A DNA stretch of 30,448 nt, from the IMG/VR virus record IMGVR_UViG_3300008735_000069, positions 1-30,448 of that record; one strand, written 5' to 3'. The DNA is from a virus. The notes below the pieces were generated by a model that saw only the letters and a list, made by a program, of their open reading frames with translations, was not told the origin of the DNA and searched no databases. The position numbers were made by a program, and so were the translations under genes. This document shows, in pieces, positions 17,541 to 26,817 of this stretch (within the stretch, counting starts at the first letter, position 1; every line of letters starts with the position of its first letter).

Positions 17541-17720
17541 ATGGGGCAAGATAAATTAAAGGAAAATGCCGAAAGATATGTTGAGTTATTATCTTCTTAT
17601 CAAGACTATATGGTGGCTATGGAGCAAGTAGTTAAGAAAGTTGTAGAAACAAGAAAAGAGTTAGTTTTTTTAGAAGGTGAGTTAAAAAAAGATGGAGCTA
17701 CAATAAAAGACGTAGGGTAA
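17541..17720 (+). CDS. Small helical protein of unknown function
   Basis: This 59-residue frame starts one base after the sigma stop and ends six bases before the spike gene, which fits a real, translationally coupled gene. The protein begins MGQDKLKENAERYVELLSSY and continues with a Val/Lys/Glu-rich heptad-like region (MEQVVKKVVETRKELVFLEG), so a single long helix or short coiled coil is likely. There is no Cys and no obvious catalytic motif. It has no strong ribosome site of its own and may depend on termination of the sigma gene. It could be a small baseplate assembly factor or a partner of the sigma factor; neither is shown. Confidence 0.65.
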   Translation: MGQDKLKENAERYVELLSSYQDYMVAMEQVVKKVVETRKELVFLEGELKKDGATIKDVG

Positions 17721-17726
17721 TATAAA

Positions 17727-19325
17727 ATGGCACGAAGAGGTGGGGAACCATTACAACAAGAGTTTAATAGAGGGTATGATTTTATTCTCAACACTTACGG
17801 CTCTGCTCAAAATACTATGCCAGATAAAAATACTATTTTTTTATTAGGACATGGTATTGTTATAGATATTGATTTTAATATTACTAAAAATTATAAAATG
17901 GCTGCTGGCCAACCTCCATTTAGCATATATGCTAAGATTATAGGGGAGGATTTAGATATAAATAGGCCCGATTTAGAAGTGGAACAAATATATTATTCTC
18001 CATTATTGCCTATACATAATTTATCAATTCCGGAAATTGGTGAAGAAATTATTATAATGAGAGAAAATAATGTAATTGGATCAAAAGGATATTATTTTGG
18101 AAGAGTAGCAAACACTGCTACTTTAAATTATTATCCGGCGCGTGAATATATGGACAATGTTAATTCTGCAGCTGTTTCGCCTGAATTTAAATATGGATTT
18201 TCTTTTGATGTAAATGAACTTAGAAGTCGTAAAATTGATCAAATGCCTAGTGATAACATTGAATCCATATCTATTCCAGTAACTTTTGGTGATGTAGTTC
18301 AACAAGGCCGGACCCAAAGCTATATAAGGCACTCTTTTAATAAGAATAATAAAAAAGGTGTTTTAGAACAAGGGCTGCGATTACAACAACAAAATATTGC
18401 GACTAATATAAATAATGATATTTTTTTTAATGATGATTTAAATACAACTCCTAGTTATGATCCAAGTATTGGTCAAACTGCAACTAAATCTATTCATTTT
18501 GTTGATACATCTATAAAAAGATTGGGTAATTATGGGTTAGCATCTACTTTGCCTCAACAACCATTTCAAGACAATCTTGATAGTGATGTGGAAAGATCTA
18601 TGATTGCTAATGTAGCAGATGAAATATATAATATCTCTAGCTCTAATATTGATCCTAATTTATATAGGCAAGTTTTAGGTGAAAAATTAATATCTCATCA
18701 AAAAGAAACAAGTGCGTTAATTAATACTATGCTAAATGGATTAACAGGGTTGGCTGAAACTGTAGGTGTTCTTTTAGATGCATTTGTTGACCACGAACAT
18801 GCATTACCAAAAATAGAATTAAATTTAGAAAAAAGCATTACTGCTGCTGATAGATATGTGGTTCCTGCAAGATATGAACAACAGCCGCCGCAAAAAATTA
18901 CTGTTCCATCGCGGCGAGTAAGAGTTAGAACAGGATATGATATGAAAAGACGGCGCGCTATTTATATTAATGTTAATATGCCGGGCTTTCAAAGAGAAGT
19001 AGAAAGGCCGCCTAAGTTAGTGCGCCCAGCGCGTACACGCGTTAGACATAAAACTCATAAGATTAATTTTGAAGCCATTATTGGCGGCGAAGAAAATCCA
19101 AGATTTACCGCACCTATACAAACTGATGAGCCAACGAGCGAAGAGACTAATCAAGTATTTGGGAGTGTCAACACAACAACAAAGACACAAGTGGGGTTAA
19201 AAACAGAAAGGGTTGATCAATCTTCGGAAGAACTAATTGAGTTATTTAATCGTCAAAAAGATCAGTTAAACATGATATTTAATAAGGCAACAGATTTTTT
19301 AAGTAAGAATCAATTTATAAATTAG
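17727..19325 (+). CDS. Baseplate central spike/hub protein with OB-fold (gp5-like, no lysozyme seen)
   Basis: A 532-residue structural protein just before the gp25-like gene. Residues about 89-127 (YYSPLLPIHNLSIPEIGEEI, then NNVIGSKGYYFGRV) match the OB-fold of gp5/gpV-type spike proteins, where a 'P.IGE.V' strand is followed by 'G.YY.G.V'. Residues about 317-371 form a helical segment (GEKLISHQKETSALINTMLN followed by LLDAFVDHEHALPK) as seen in OB-fold baseplate proteins of other myoviruses. Residues about 392-450 are Arg-rich. I see neither the lysozyme domain of T4 gp5 nor a clear repeated beta-helix needle, so the tip or enzyme may be another gene. The ATG has a poor ribosome site (GGTAATATAAA). 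Structural role sure; precise spike role moderate. Confidence 0.68.
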   Translation: MARRGGEPLQQEFNRGYDFILNTYGSAQNTMPDKNTIFLLGHGIVIDIDFNITKNYKMAAGQPPFSIYAKIIGEDLDINRPDLEVEQIYYSPLLPIHNLSIPEIGEEIIIMRENNVIGSKGYYFGRVANTATLNYYPAREYMDNVNSAAVSPEFKYGFSFDVNELRSRKIDQMPSDNIESISIPVTFGDVVQQGRTQSYIRHSFNKNNKKGVLEQGLRLQQQNIATNINNDIFFNDDLNTTPSYDPSIGQTATKSIHFVDTSIKRLGNYGLASTLPQQPFQDNLDSDVERSMIANVADEIYNISSSNIDPNLYRQVLGEKLISHQKETSALINTMLNGLTGLAETVGVLLDAFVDHEHALPKIELNLEKSITAADRYVVPARYEQQPPQKITVPSRRVRVRTGYDMKRRRAIYINVNMPGFQREVERPPKLVRPARTRVRHKTHKINFEAIIGGEENPRFTAPIQTDEPTSEETNQVFGSVNTTTKTQVGLKTERVDQSSEELIELFNRQKDQLNMIFNKATDFLSKNQFIN

Positions 19326-19336
19326 AGAGTGTAAAA

Positions 19337-19870
19337 ATGCCACAATCAGCCGAAAATTTTGGTGGTAAACCAGCAATAACAGATCCTTTTTATCCGGATG
19401 GGTATACATCAACTGATCAAGATAGGCGTAGACTTATAGCGCAGAAAGAAAAATATGCACCAGCGGTTGGGTCTATTAATTTTAAATTCCCTTTGAAGTC
19501 GGTTAATAGAGGATTTTTCCAAGGTAACACTACTACTATAACAGCAGTTAGAGAAGATATAAAAACCTTATTAATGACCGTCAAAGGCGAAAGAGTAATG
19601 AATAAAAATATGGGTACTAATATTCCTGTATTAGCTGGTCAATTATTTGAACCTATTAGACAAGTTGAGTTATTAGAAAAAATTAAAATGGAAATAAATA
19701 ATGCAATCGAAACTTATTTACCTTTTATAAAGTTACAAAATGTGAATCTTACAACGAGTGAAGACGATCCAAGTTTAACTGTAAATCAGGTAAGGGTTTC
19801 TATGGCTTATATTATAAAAGACCAACAAGCTATGGCTGATAAAATTACTTTTACAGTAACATCTACATAG
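19337..19870 (+). CDS. Baseplate wedge protein gp25-like
   Basis: The 177-residue protein contains the gp25/W domain. The core starts with INFKFPLKSVNRGFFQGN and AVREDIKTLLMTVKGERVMN, then the conserved GTNIPVLAGQLFEP followed by the helix LLEKIKMEINNAIETYLPFI and a final beta sheet. In the family this domain primes sheath polymerisation at the baseplate and packs against gp6 and gp53 in the wedge. T4 gp25 has 132 residues; the extra 45 are an N-terminal extension (to about residue 48). GAGAG at 19324-19328 precedes the start by eight bases. It lies directly before the gp6-like gene, as in many contractile systems. Confidence 0.92.
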   Translation: MPQSAENFGGKPAITDPFYPDGYTSTDQDRRRLIAQKEKYAPAVGSINFKFPLKSVNRGFFQGNTTTITAVREDIKTLLMTVKGERVMNKNMGTNIPVLAGQLFEPIRQVELLEKIKMEINNAIETYLPFIKLQNVNLTTSEDDPSLTVNQVRVSMAYIIKDQQAMADKITFTVTST

Positions 19871-19879
19871 AGAAAAAAT

Positions 19880-21739
19880 ATGCCAACACAAAGTTTAAAT
19901 AGAGATATTAATTATTTATCTAAAGATTTTGATTCCATAAAGGATGACTTGATAGATTATGTCAAACGTCATTTTCCAAATGATTGGCGTGATTTTAATG
20001 ATGCATCGGGAGGTATGGCTATATTAGATATGATGGCCTATATTGGAGATGTCTTAAGTTTTAATATTGATAGGCAAGTAAATGAAGCTTATATTAATAG
20101 AGCAGTAGAGGTTAAAAACATAGTTTCCTTAGCCGAAAATTTTGGATATCGGCCGAAAAATAACACTCCAGCTATTGTTAATTTATCAGTTAGTGCTGAT
20201 TTTACTACTTCTACTTCGGGAAATGAATTATGTAAATTGAAAAAAGGTGCAAAAGTTTTTACAAATTATGAACCAGTCGTCCCATTTGAGATTTTAACAG
20301 ACGTTGATTTTTCTCAACCAGACCATAGAGTAGTTAATCCCGATAATGGAGGAACTACTACAGTATCTATTTCTAGTGTTTCTGCAGCTGCCGGTGTGAC
20401 GAAAACTTTTTCTTACAAAGTAAATGATGCAATTAAGTTTTTGAAAGTTACGTTGCCCGATAAAAATGTTAATGAAGTTGTATCCGTTTCAGCAATTGAT
20501 GGTGCTCAATATTACCAAGTAGATTCATTGGCTAAAGATACAATTTTTATAGGAGATATAAATGGGGATGCATCCACTTCTGGAGATGCGGTTTATATAT
20601 TAAAAATAAAAAGAGTACCGAAAAGATATACTGTTGAATTAGAACCTAATGGATTAACTTCAATAAGATTTGGTTCGGGTATTATGAATGAGGCTGACAG
20701 TGAAATAATACCTAACCCTAATGATTTTGTTTTGCCGCCATCATTAAGAGGGTCGCCTTCTGGTTTTGCTCCAGCAGCTATTCAATCTACCAATTTTTTA
20801 AAAACCAATTCATTAGGAGTTGCACCTAGAGACACCACTGTTGTAATTACATATAGGCAAGGCGGCGGTGTTAATGGAAATGTTGGCCCTAATTCTATTA
20901 CAAGGTTTGTAGAAAAAGAAATACAATTTATTACTCCTAATTTTTCTAATGATAATGCTGACAAATCTCGTACGATATTTGAAAGTATTGCTTGTAATAA
21001 TGCATATCAAGCAAGTGGTGGTGAAGAAGGCGAAAGTATTTCTTCTATAAAGATAAATGCTATAAATAATATGTCTTCTCAATTAAGATGTATTACATTA
21101 CAAGATTATCAAGTAAGAATAATGTCAATGCCATCACAGTTCGGAAGTGTTTTCAGGAGTTTTGCAAGAAAAGATCCTACAAATAATTTGGGAGTAGAGT
21201 TATTTTTAGTTACAAGAAACTCTGTTGGCCAACTAACAACTCCAAATAATGTTATAATTAATAATGTAGAGAAATATATACAGCAATTTAGATCCTTTTC
21301 TGATAGTGTAAAATTTAATGCGGGGCGAATAGTTAATATAGCAATAGAATTTGTTATTGTTCCATCTCAAGACGCTAATTTTGCTGAAGCATTGATAGAT
21401 ACAATATTATTATTACAACGACAATTTGATACATCAAGAACAAATTTTAATGATTCAATAATTACATCAGAAATAATTGCTCTTATTCAATCGCAAAAAT
21501 CAGTTTTATCAGTATCAGAGTTTAAAATTATAAATAGAACAGGTACAGTAGATGGAAGAAACTATTCTAGTGTCGCCTATAATATAAATGCTAATACATC
21601 TTCGGGTATATTAAAATTTGGGCAACGAGATGTATGGGAATTAAAATATCCTAATTTTGATATCGTAGGTAGAAGTGCTGATCAATCAACAGCCGCAGCT
21701 CAAGGTGTTGCCGGTGGCAGCGCTGGCGGCGGATATTAA
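19880..21739 (+). CDS. Baseplate wedge protein gp6-like (baseplate J family)
   Basis: This 619-residue protein is the main wedge component that forms the ring around the hub; T4 gp6 has 660. The N-terminus is typical: LNRDINYLSKDFDSIKDDLI, then FNDASGGMAILDMMAYIGDV, then SFNIDRQVNEAYINRAVE. A beta-rich middle follows. The baseplate-J-like part with LQDYQVRIMSMPSQFGSVF and a C-terminal gp6-like domain (YIQQFRSFSDSVKFNAGRIV) completes the family order. The last 20 residues are Ala/Gly-rich and may be disordered. It starts nine bases after the gp25-like stop (AGAG upstream) and ends 12 bases before the next gene. The assignment is strong. Confidence 0.92.
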   Translation: MPTQSLNRDINYLSKDFDSIKDDLIDYVKRHFPNDWRDFNDASGGMAILDMMAYIGDVLSFNIDRQVNEAYINRAVEVKNIVSLAENFGYRPKNNTPAIVNLSVSADFTTSTSGNELCKLKKGAKVFTNYEPVVPFEILTDVDFSQPDHRVVNPDNGGTTTVSISSVSAAAGVTKTFSYKVNDAIKFLKVTLPDKNVNEVVSVSAIDGAQYYQVDSLAKDTIFIGDINGDASTSGDAVYILKIKRVPKRYTVELEPNGLTSIRFGSGIMNEADSEIIPNPNDFVLPPSLRGSPSGFAPAAIQSTNFLKTNSLGVAPRDTTVVITYRQGGGVNGNVGPNSITRFVEKEIQFITPNFSNDNADKSRTIFESIACNNAYQASGGEEGESISSIKINAINNMSSQLRCITLQDYQVRIMSMPSQFGSVFRSFARKDPTNNLGVELFLVTRNSVGQLTTPNNVIINNVEKYIQQFRSFSDSVKFNAGRIVNIAIEFVIVPSQDANFAEALIDTILLLQRQFDTSRTNFNDSIITSEIIALIQSQKSVLSVSEFKIINRTGTVDGRNYSSVAYNINANTSSGILKFGQRDVWELKYPNFDIVGRSADQSTAAAQGVAGGSAGGGY

Positions 21740-21751
21740 TGAGAGAATAAA

Positions 21752-23359
21752 ATGAGCTACGCAAGAGCGTTTTCAAAAATAGATACTTGGATTACGGAAT
21801 ATTCTACAACTGCTAATTTTGGATTAACACCTGTATTAGAAGTTTGGAACAAAATTAATGATCGCCGTGACGATAGAAAAGAATGGGCAAGAATGTTGAT
21901 GAAGTTTGGCCTTACTTCTTTAAGTGCCGGTATTGTAAGCACAGGTAAGTATCCGGACCCAAGAACAGACTCTACTGTATCTGCATATATTTATATGTTT
22001 AATACACCATCTACGGATACGGTACCGGAAAATTTTGAAATATGGAACTTTCCTCTTACATCTAATTGGATCGAAGGTCGTGGTTTAGATAATGATAACT
22101 TTAGTAATACGGGATTTGCGAACGCTCTATCAGCTACAAATTTAGTACCGTGGAAAACTGCCAGTAATGCTGGTCAAACCGGTGCGAATAATTATGTAGG
22201 ATATGCTACTAAAGTTTATGATTCTAACTCTGGCTCATGTAGCTTTGCTAACGGTGAAGAAAATCTTAAAATAGATGTAACAGATTATTTTAAAGCTTAT
22301 CTTAATTATTCCACAGGAACAACTATTGCTAACGGTGGTTCTGCTGATCATGGTTTTCTTTTGAGAATGTCGGACGCACAAGAATGTAAAGACGCTACTG
22401 AAGCTACTGCTGCTGGAGTAGCTAATTCAGTCTCGGCTGAAAACTTTTATTCTAAGAAATTTTATAGTAGAGAAACAAATACACAAAAAACGCCTTACTT
22501 ACAGCTAGAATGGCCCGGCGCTATTAAAGATGACAGAAGTAATATAAAGTTTTCTAAATCAGGTTTGTTGTTTTATTATAGTGTTGTTGACGGTGCCTTA
22601 ACTGATTTAAATGGGACCGGCCCATTTCCTGGTCATGTAACATTAAGTGCTGATGGTAATACCACAGTAGCGGGTAGCACTGGAATCGCATCGGGTATTG
22701 CTGTTACAGCTGGTCGTCACTCAAAAGGAATTTATAAAGTTAATGTTGGAGATGCTGGAACTGAAACTGCTGCTGCTGGTTTAACAGGAATAAATATTGG
22801 GGTTTCTGCAGCTACTTCTTTTACTGATAGTTGGACAGTTACTACGGCTGGTGAATACAGAACTGATTCATTTAATTTTAGTTGCATATTACCTACATCG
22901 GGCCATAGTAATTATACAACGTCTAATTATCAAATTACACTTAGCAATCTTACTCCTAAATTTCAGCCGGGAACTACCCAACGAATACGAGTTAATATTA
23001 AAGATAGAACTACTGCTTTAAAAAGTGTTACGGGTAGCAGTACTGCTCAAAACAATTATGTTGTTAAGTCGGGTAAGATTCAAATTAGAGAAAAATATAC
23101 AGACGATATTGAAATACAAAACTTTGATATTTCTTACGATTCTCAAGGAAATTTCTTTGACTTAGATACTAATCTTTTATATGTAGGTATACCATATAAA
23201 GTATATATGCAATTAGATGTGCGTGGGGATACTTTCTATTATGATTTTCCGGATAGATGGGATTTTGTGGTAGGTGAATCTTATGATACTGAGGACACTA
23301 ACCCATCTTCTATGGCAAAACGAACCCGAGATGCTAATTATGACTATGGTCTTCTATAG
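21752..23359 (+). CDS. Baseplate-associated structural protein with DNRLRE-like N-terminus
   Basis: The 535-residue protein follows gp6. Its first 60 residues, KIDTWITEYSTTANFGLTPV then LEVWNKI and an Arg-rich helix, resemble DNRLRE domains, beta-sandwich modules whose opening reads 'D..I....P..N.G....L.V'. The stretch ENFYSKKFYSRETNTQKTPY then LQLEWPG looks like a strand pair often found in such phage structural proteins. The later half is Thr/Ser/Gly-rich and beta-like, ending with VYMQLDVRGDTFYYDFPDRW. No enzyme motif is seen. Position suggests the outer wedge or a connector to the fibres (roughly where gp7, gp8 or gp10 lie in T4), but I see no specific T4 match. GAGAG at 21741-21745 precedes the start. 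Confidence 0.62.
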   Translation: MSYARAFSKIDTWITEYSTTANFGLTPVLEVWNKINDRRDDRKEWARMLMKFGLTSLSAGIVSTGKYPDPRTDSTVSAYIYMFNTPSTDTVPENFEIWNFPLTSNWIEGRGLDNDNFSNTGFANALSATNLVPWKTASNAGQTGANNYVGYATKVYDSNSGSCSFANGEENLKIDVTDYFKAYLNYSTGTTIANGGSADHGFLLRMSDAQECKDATEATAAGVANSVSAENFYSKKFYSRETNTQKTPYLQLEWPGAIKDDRSNIKFSKSGLLFYYSVVDGALTDLNGTGPFPGHVTLSADGNTTVAGSTGIASGIAVTAGRHSKGIYKVNVGDAGTETAAAGLTGINIGVSAATSFTDSWTVTTAGEYRTDSFNFSCILPTSGHSNYTTSNYQITLSNLTPKFQPGTTQRIRVNIKDRTTALKSVTGSSTAQNNYVVKSGKIQIREKYTDDIEIQNFDISYDSQGNFFDLDTNLLYVGIPYKVYMQLDVRGDTFYYDFPDRWDFVVGESYDTEDTNPSSMAKRTRDANYDYGLL

Positions 23360-23369
23360 GAAAAAATAA

Positions 23370-26300
23370 ATGGCAGATTCCGGATATTCATATGATACAT
23401 TAGTAGCTTCACTTTCCGCAATTGGCACCTCTAGTGGTTCGCTTATAAGTCGTAGCGTTACGGGTAATAGAAATAAAGTATTACCTCTTGTTGATTATGG
23501 TGATTTTTCCCAACATATATTTTTTGGTGATGCTATTCGTAAATTTAACACTTCTTATGATAGAATAATTGCTGATTATCCTATTGGCGCTAGCGGTACA
23601 GATACAGCGGCCTTATGTGCTGAAAATATTTTTAAAGTAGATGAATTTAAGAAAAAATCTACAGGATTTGATTTATGGCTGTTAAATAAGTTAGGAATAA
23701 CAGGATCTAGTTCTGCGGATATAAATGCCAGCCCTAACGCAACAGTTAATGCTACTAATCAAGATGGCGATTTAGTTCCTTTAATCTTTATTGATAGAGG
23801 ATTAAGTAATAGTTTAACAGGGTCGCAAACTGGAGTAGTAGATTCAATCTCTGCCCGAGCAGTTAATTTTGAAGAAGAGAATATAAATGTTGTTGATAGA
23901 ACAGCTGGTACTGCAGAATACATAACTCTTGACACTAGTTCAGATGGATTAAAAAGGTCTGCTGTAAGAAAGGCTTTTGTTGAAATACCATCTACTGCTG
24001 AAACAACTATAACTAGAGGTCCGGAGTTGAAAAATATGTTACCTAATATATTATTTATGGGTGATGAAGATCAAATTTTAGAAAAAATGTTAGCGGCTAT
24101 AGGGGATGAGTTAGATGAGTTAAAAGTTTTTATTGATCAAATATCTAATGTTAAAAGAATAAGTTATGACAAATATAATAGAGTTCCTAATAAGTTTTTA
24201 CCTATTTTAGCTGAAGAGTTTGGTATTAAATTATTTGGAATGGCTACTAATAGTGATTTTCAAAAATATTTAACCGAATCCACTTCTGGCTCAACTAGAC
24301 AAGAAATAACTTATGATATTTGGAATAAAATTCTTAACAACATTCAATTTCTTTTAAAAGCTAAAGGAACAAAGGCTGCAGCAGAAGCTATAAGTAGAAT
24401 ATATGGTGTTGATCACAATTTTGTTAATTACAATGAATATTCTGCTTTTCATAAGCCGGATGCCATTCGTATTACTGAAGAAGTTGACATACCTGCGTTT
24501 TATACTTCTGGTGATGCGTTCATTCAAACAACTTCGGACGCTACTACTGGGTCAGCATTAGTTTTTGACTTTCCCGCTTCTACTAATTTTACTTTACAGA
24601 TGCGTGTTTCAGCAACGGCTGATCACTCTTCTATGACCTTATTAAAGCATCCGTTATATATTATTGATATGGATGCTAGTGGGCGGGCAGCTTTTAAATC
24701 TACTACAACAGCTTCCATGTCAGCTATTACTGATTTAACTTCTATGTCGGGCTGGATTAAAGGTGGCGGAAGTGCAAATAATTTTGTAAATGTAGTAGCA
24801 TCTCGTTCTGGTGATACATTAAAGATATGGACGATGGCCTTATCGGGTTCTCCAACAGGTGGGCATGATGTGGTTGTGTATTCGTCAGGCTCTACCGCTC
24901 ATTATGATGTAGCAAGAATTAATTTTTCTTCTACGGGTGGTGTTGGAACCAACTCTGTGGGTGGAACTAATTATTCACAATTCCCCGCTTATTTTCCGGC
25001 ATCTGGTTCATTTACGGGATATATGCATGAAGTTAGAGCTTGGCATGATGTAGCTTTACAAGATGAAGATTTATTTGAACAAACGAGAAATTTTGAATCA
25101 GTTTCTTTTCAAAATTCTACAGGGTCGGTTAATACGGTAGGCATAACTAATAAAGCTAATTTTTCAAGCCTATCGGGTCATTATAAATTAAGAGAAAATG
25201 TTGTTTTAACTGGTTCCGCAGCTTCTTATAATTTTATTGTCGATTCTACAACCGCTGGAAATACAGCGCATCCCGTTTCGTTTGGTGGATTAACCGGAAA
25301 ACATTATAGGGTTTTTGATAATCAAAAGAAATTATCAAGATTTTCACCAGTAGGGTTCGCTACTGATAATGATAAAATTACACAAGGAAGCAATACTGAT
25401 AGAATAGTTGATACAGGTTATGTTAGTTATGCGCTTAGCCCTATTAATGTCTTAAATAATAGTATTAGAAATTTTTATCAAGACTTAGATATTGCTGGCA
25501 CAATGGGTGATCCTGAAGATTTATTTAGAAAAGAATATACTGGTCCTTTTGTTGAACAATGGCATGACATAACAGCACAAATGGGATTAGCTCCATCAGC
25601 TACATTTGCTACTCAATCTTCTACCTCATGGGATCGAATAAGAAGTGGTGGAGGTGTTTTAGGTAGTAGTGTAAGTGGCGCAAGCGGCGACACCACTAGC
25701 GTAACTGATCTTAACACTTTCGTTAAAGCTTTATCTAATTTTAACGATACTTTTGGGGGTATTTTTACCTTTATTAAGCAGTTTATACCTGCTAAGACTG
25801 GTACGGTAGCTGAAGGTGTATTCATTGAAAATCACCTCTTAGAGCGCCCAAAAATGAGAAGAACTTTTGGGTTGAGAGAATCAACTGGTACTGGTTATGT
25901 TGGCGCACCTACTATGTCTGGAGATCGTGGCATCATCTCTTATGATGAAGGTAAAACTCCAAACAATCAAGTACCTAGTTTGATTGATATGTCAGTTACG
26001 GCATTTACTGTTAATAATCATTATAGTCCAGCCAATCTTTCTACCCAAGGAAGTAATAGCGCAAATGATTCTACACTAATAGCGTCTGCCGCTACTACCG
26101 CTGATTTTCAAGGATATCAATATCAAGGTGGGCTACAAGAATTTCTAGATAATAGCGTTACGACAGTAAGAAATGTATCTTCTTTAAGTGTTCAAAGCTC
26201 TACAAACGTGCCGAGATTTTTACCCACACGAATAGGTAGAGCATTGCCATTAACAATAAAACCTTCAGCAGCTGCTTTAGCTACAGTAGAATTAACTACA

Positions 26301-26801
26301 GACGCGTTGTTAATTTCACCAACTGCTGCTCCAATTTCAGCTAATATTGGTGCGGTTATTAAAGGTAGTGCGAGAATGTTAGCAAGAGGTAATACTTTTA
26401 AAACAGAGATGCCAGCATTAAGGTTTGACTTTCCCACATCTGGTAATGGTGATAATTATTTTGAAGCTACAATAGGGAATATAGCGGAAGGTAGAGGCAG
26501 AACAATAAAAGAAAAAGATGTAAGCTTTACTACTAATTTAGAAACAGGCGATGTTGAGTTTGAATTAAGACTTTCAGACGGGATTAGATCATTAACCGCT
26601 ATTGATGTAGCTCGTAACATAACTCAAAATGTGGTTGATATAACTGTGTCAGGTTCAATAGGTATTGTACCTATACGCATAACTAATCTTTTTAATAATG
26701 AAACAACGATATTTAGAGTAGGGATTAATTCTGATTCTCTTAAGGATACGGACCTTATTAGACAAATTCAAGAACAAGGTGGCACAACATTACAATCTTA
26801 A
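23370..26801 (+). CDS. Baseplate wedge protein, tail protein I/gp7-like, with LamG-like domain
   Basis: This 1143-residue protein begins with wedge-like sequence. Residues about 224-355 carry LPNILFMGDEDQILEKMLAA, ILAEEFGIKLFG, and IWNKILNNIQFLLKAKGTKA followed by AISRIYGVDHNFVNYNEYSA. That helix pattern with 'KGT..A' is found in P2 gpI-type and T4 gp7-type baseplate proteins. A LamG-like beta sandwich fits residues about 378-580, ending in GYMHEVRAWHDVALQDEDLF, the usual final LamG strand and turn. The rest holds a linker with LLERPKMRRTF and a C-terminal beta-rich part (about 940-1143) with no clear match. The LamG part may bind surface glycans or only decorate the baseplate. The start is supported by AGGAAAA at 23358-23364. 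Confidence 0.75.
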   Translation: MADSGYSYDTLVASLSAIGTSSGSLISRSVTGNRNKVLPLVDYGDFSQHIFFGDAIRKFNTSYDRIIADYPIGASGTDTAALCAENIFKVDEFKKKSTGFDLWLLNKLGITGSSSADINASPNATVNATNQDGDLVPLIFIDRGLSNSLTGSQTGVVDSISARAVNFEEENINVVDRTAGTAEYITLDTSSDGLKRSAVRKAFVEIPSTAETTITRGPELKNMLPNILFMGDEDQILEKMLAAIGDELDELKVFIDQISNVKRISYDKYNRVPNKFLPILAEEFGIKLFGMATNSDFQKYLTESTSGSTRQEITYDIWNKILNNIQFLLKAKGTKAAAEAISRIYGVDHNFVNYNEYSAFHKPDAIRITEEVDIPAFYTSGDAFIQTTSDATTGSALVFDFPASTNFTLQMRVSATADHSSMTLLKHPLYIIDMDASGRAAFKSTTTASMSAITDLTSMSGWIKGGGSANNFVNVVASRSGDTLKIWTMALSGSPTGGHDVVVYSSGSTAHYDVARINFSSTGGVGTNSVGGTNYSQFPAYFPASGSFTGYMHEVRAWHDVALQDEDLFEQTRNFESVSFQNSTGSVNTVGITNKANFSSLSGHYKLRENVVLTGSAASYNFIVDSTTAGNTAHPVSFGGLTGKHYRVFDNQKKLSRFSPVGFATDNDKITQGSNTDRIVDTGYVSYALSPINVLNNSIRNFYQDLDIAGTMGDPEDLFRKEYTGPFVEQWHDITAQMGLAPSATFATQSSTSWDRIRSGGGVLGSSVSGASGDTTSVTDLNTFVKALSNFNDTFGGIFTFIKQFIPAKTGTVAEGVFIENHLLERPKMRRTFGLRESTGTGYVGAPTMSGDRGIISYDEGKTPNNQVPSLIDMSVTAFTVNNHYSPANLSTQGSNSANDSTLIASAATTADFQGYQYQGGLQEFLDNSVTTVRNVSSLSVQSSTNVPRFLPTRIGRALPLTIKPSAAALATVELTTDALLISPTAAPISANIGAVIKGSARMLARGNTFKTEMPALRFDFPTSGNGDNYFEATIGNIAEGRGRTIKEKDVSFTTNLETGDVEFELRLSDGIRSLTAIDVARNITQNVVDITVSGSIGIVPIRITNLFNNETTIFRVGINSDSLKDTDLIRQIQEQGGTTLQS

Positions 26802-26803
26802 AT

Positions 26804-26809
26804 GGAGGA
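26804..26809 (+). promoter_or_regulatory. Strong ribosome binding site GGAGGA before the methyltransferase-like gene
   Basis: GGAGGA lies eight bases before the ATG at 26818 and is the fullest Shine-Dalgarno match in the window; most neighbouring starts have only AGAG-like or A-rich sites. It suggests independent and efficient initiation. Confidence 0.7.
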
Positions 26810-26817
26810 ATAGGTAA

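Noticed and set aside
17957-17964. Exact TATAAATA (T4 late promoter -10), also at 18407-18414, 21061-21068 and 27996-28003
   Set aside because: All four are inside coding sequence and spell Ile-Asn codons; none is placed before a gene start, so they are probably chance in AT-rich DNA.
22797-23021. 74-codon + strand frame inside the DNRLRE-like gene
   Set aside because: Leu/Ile-rich out-of-frame translation with no ribosome site; looks like a membrane protein only because of the AT-rich shifted frame.
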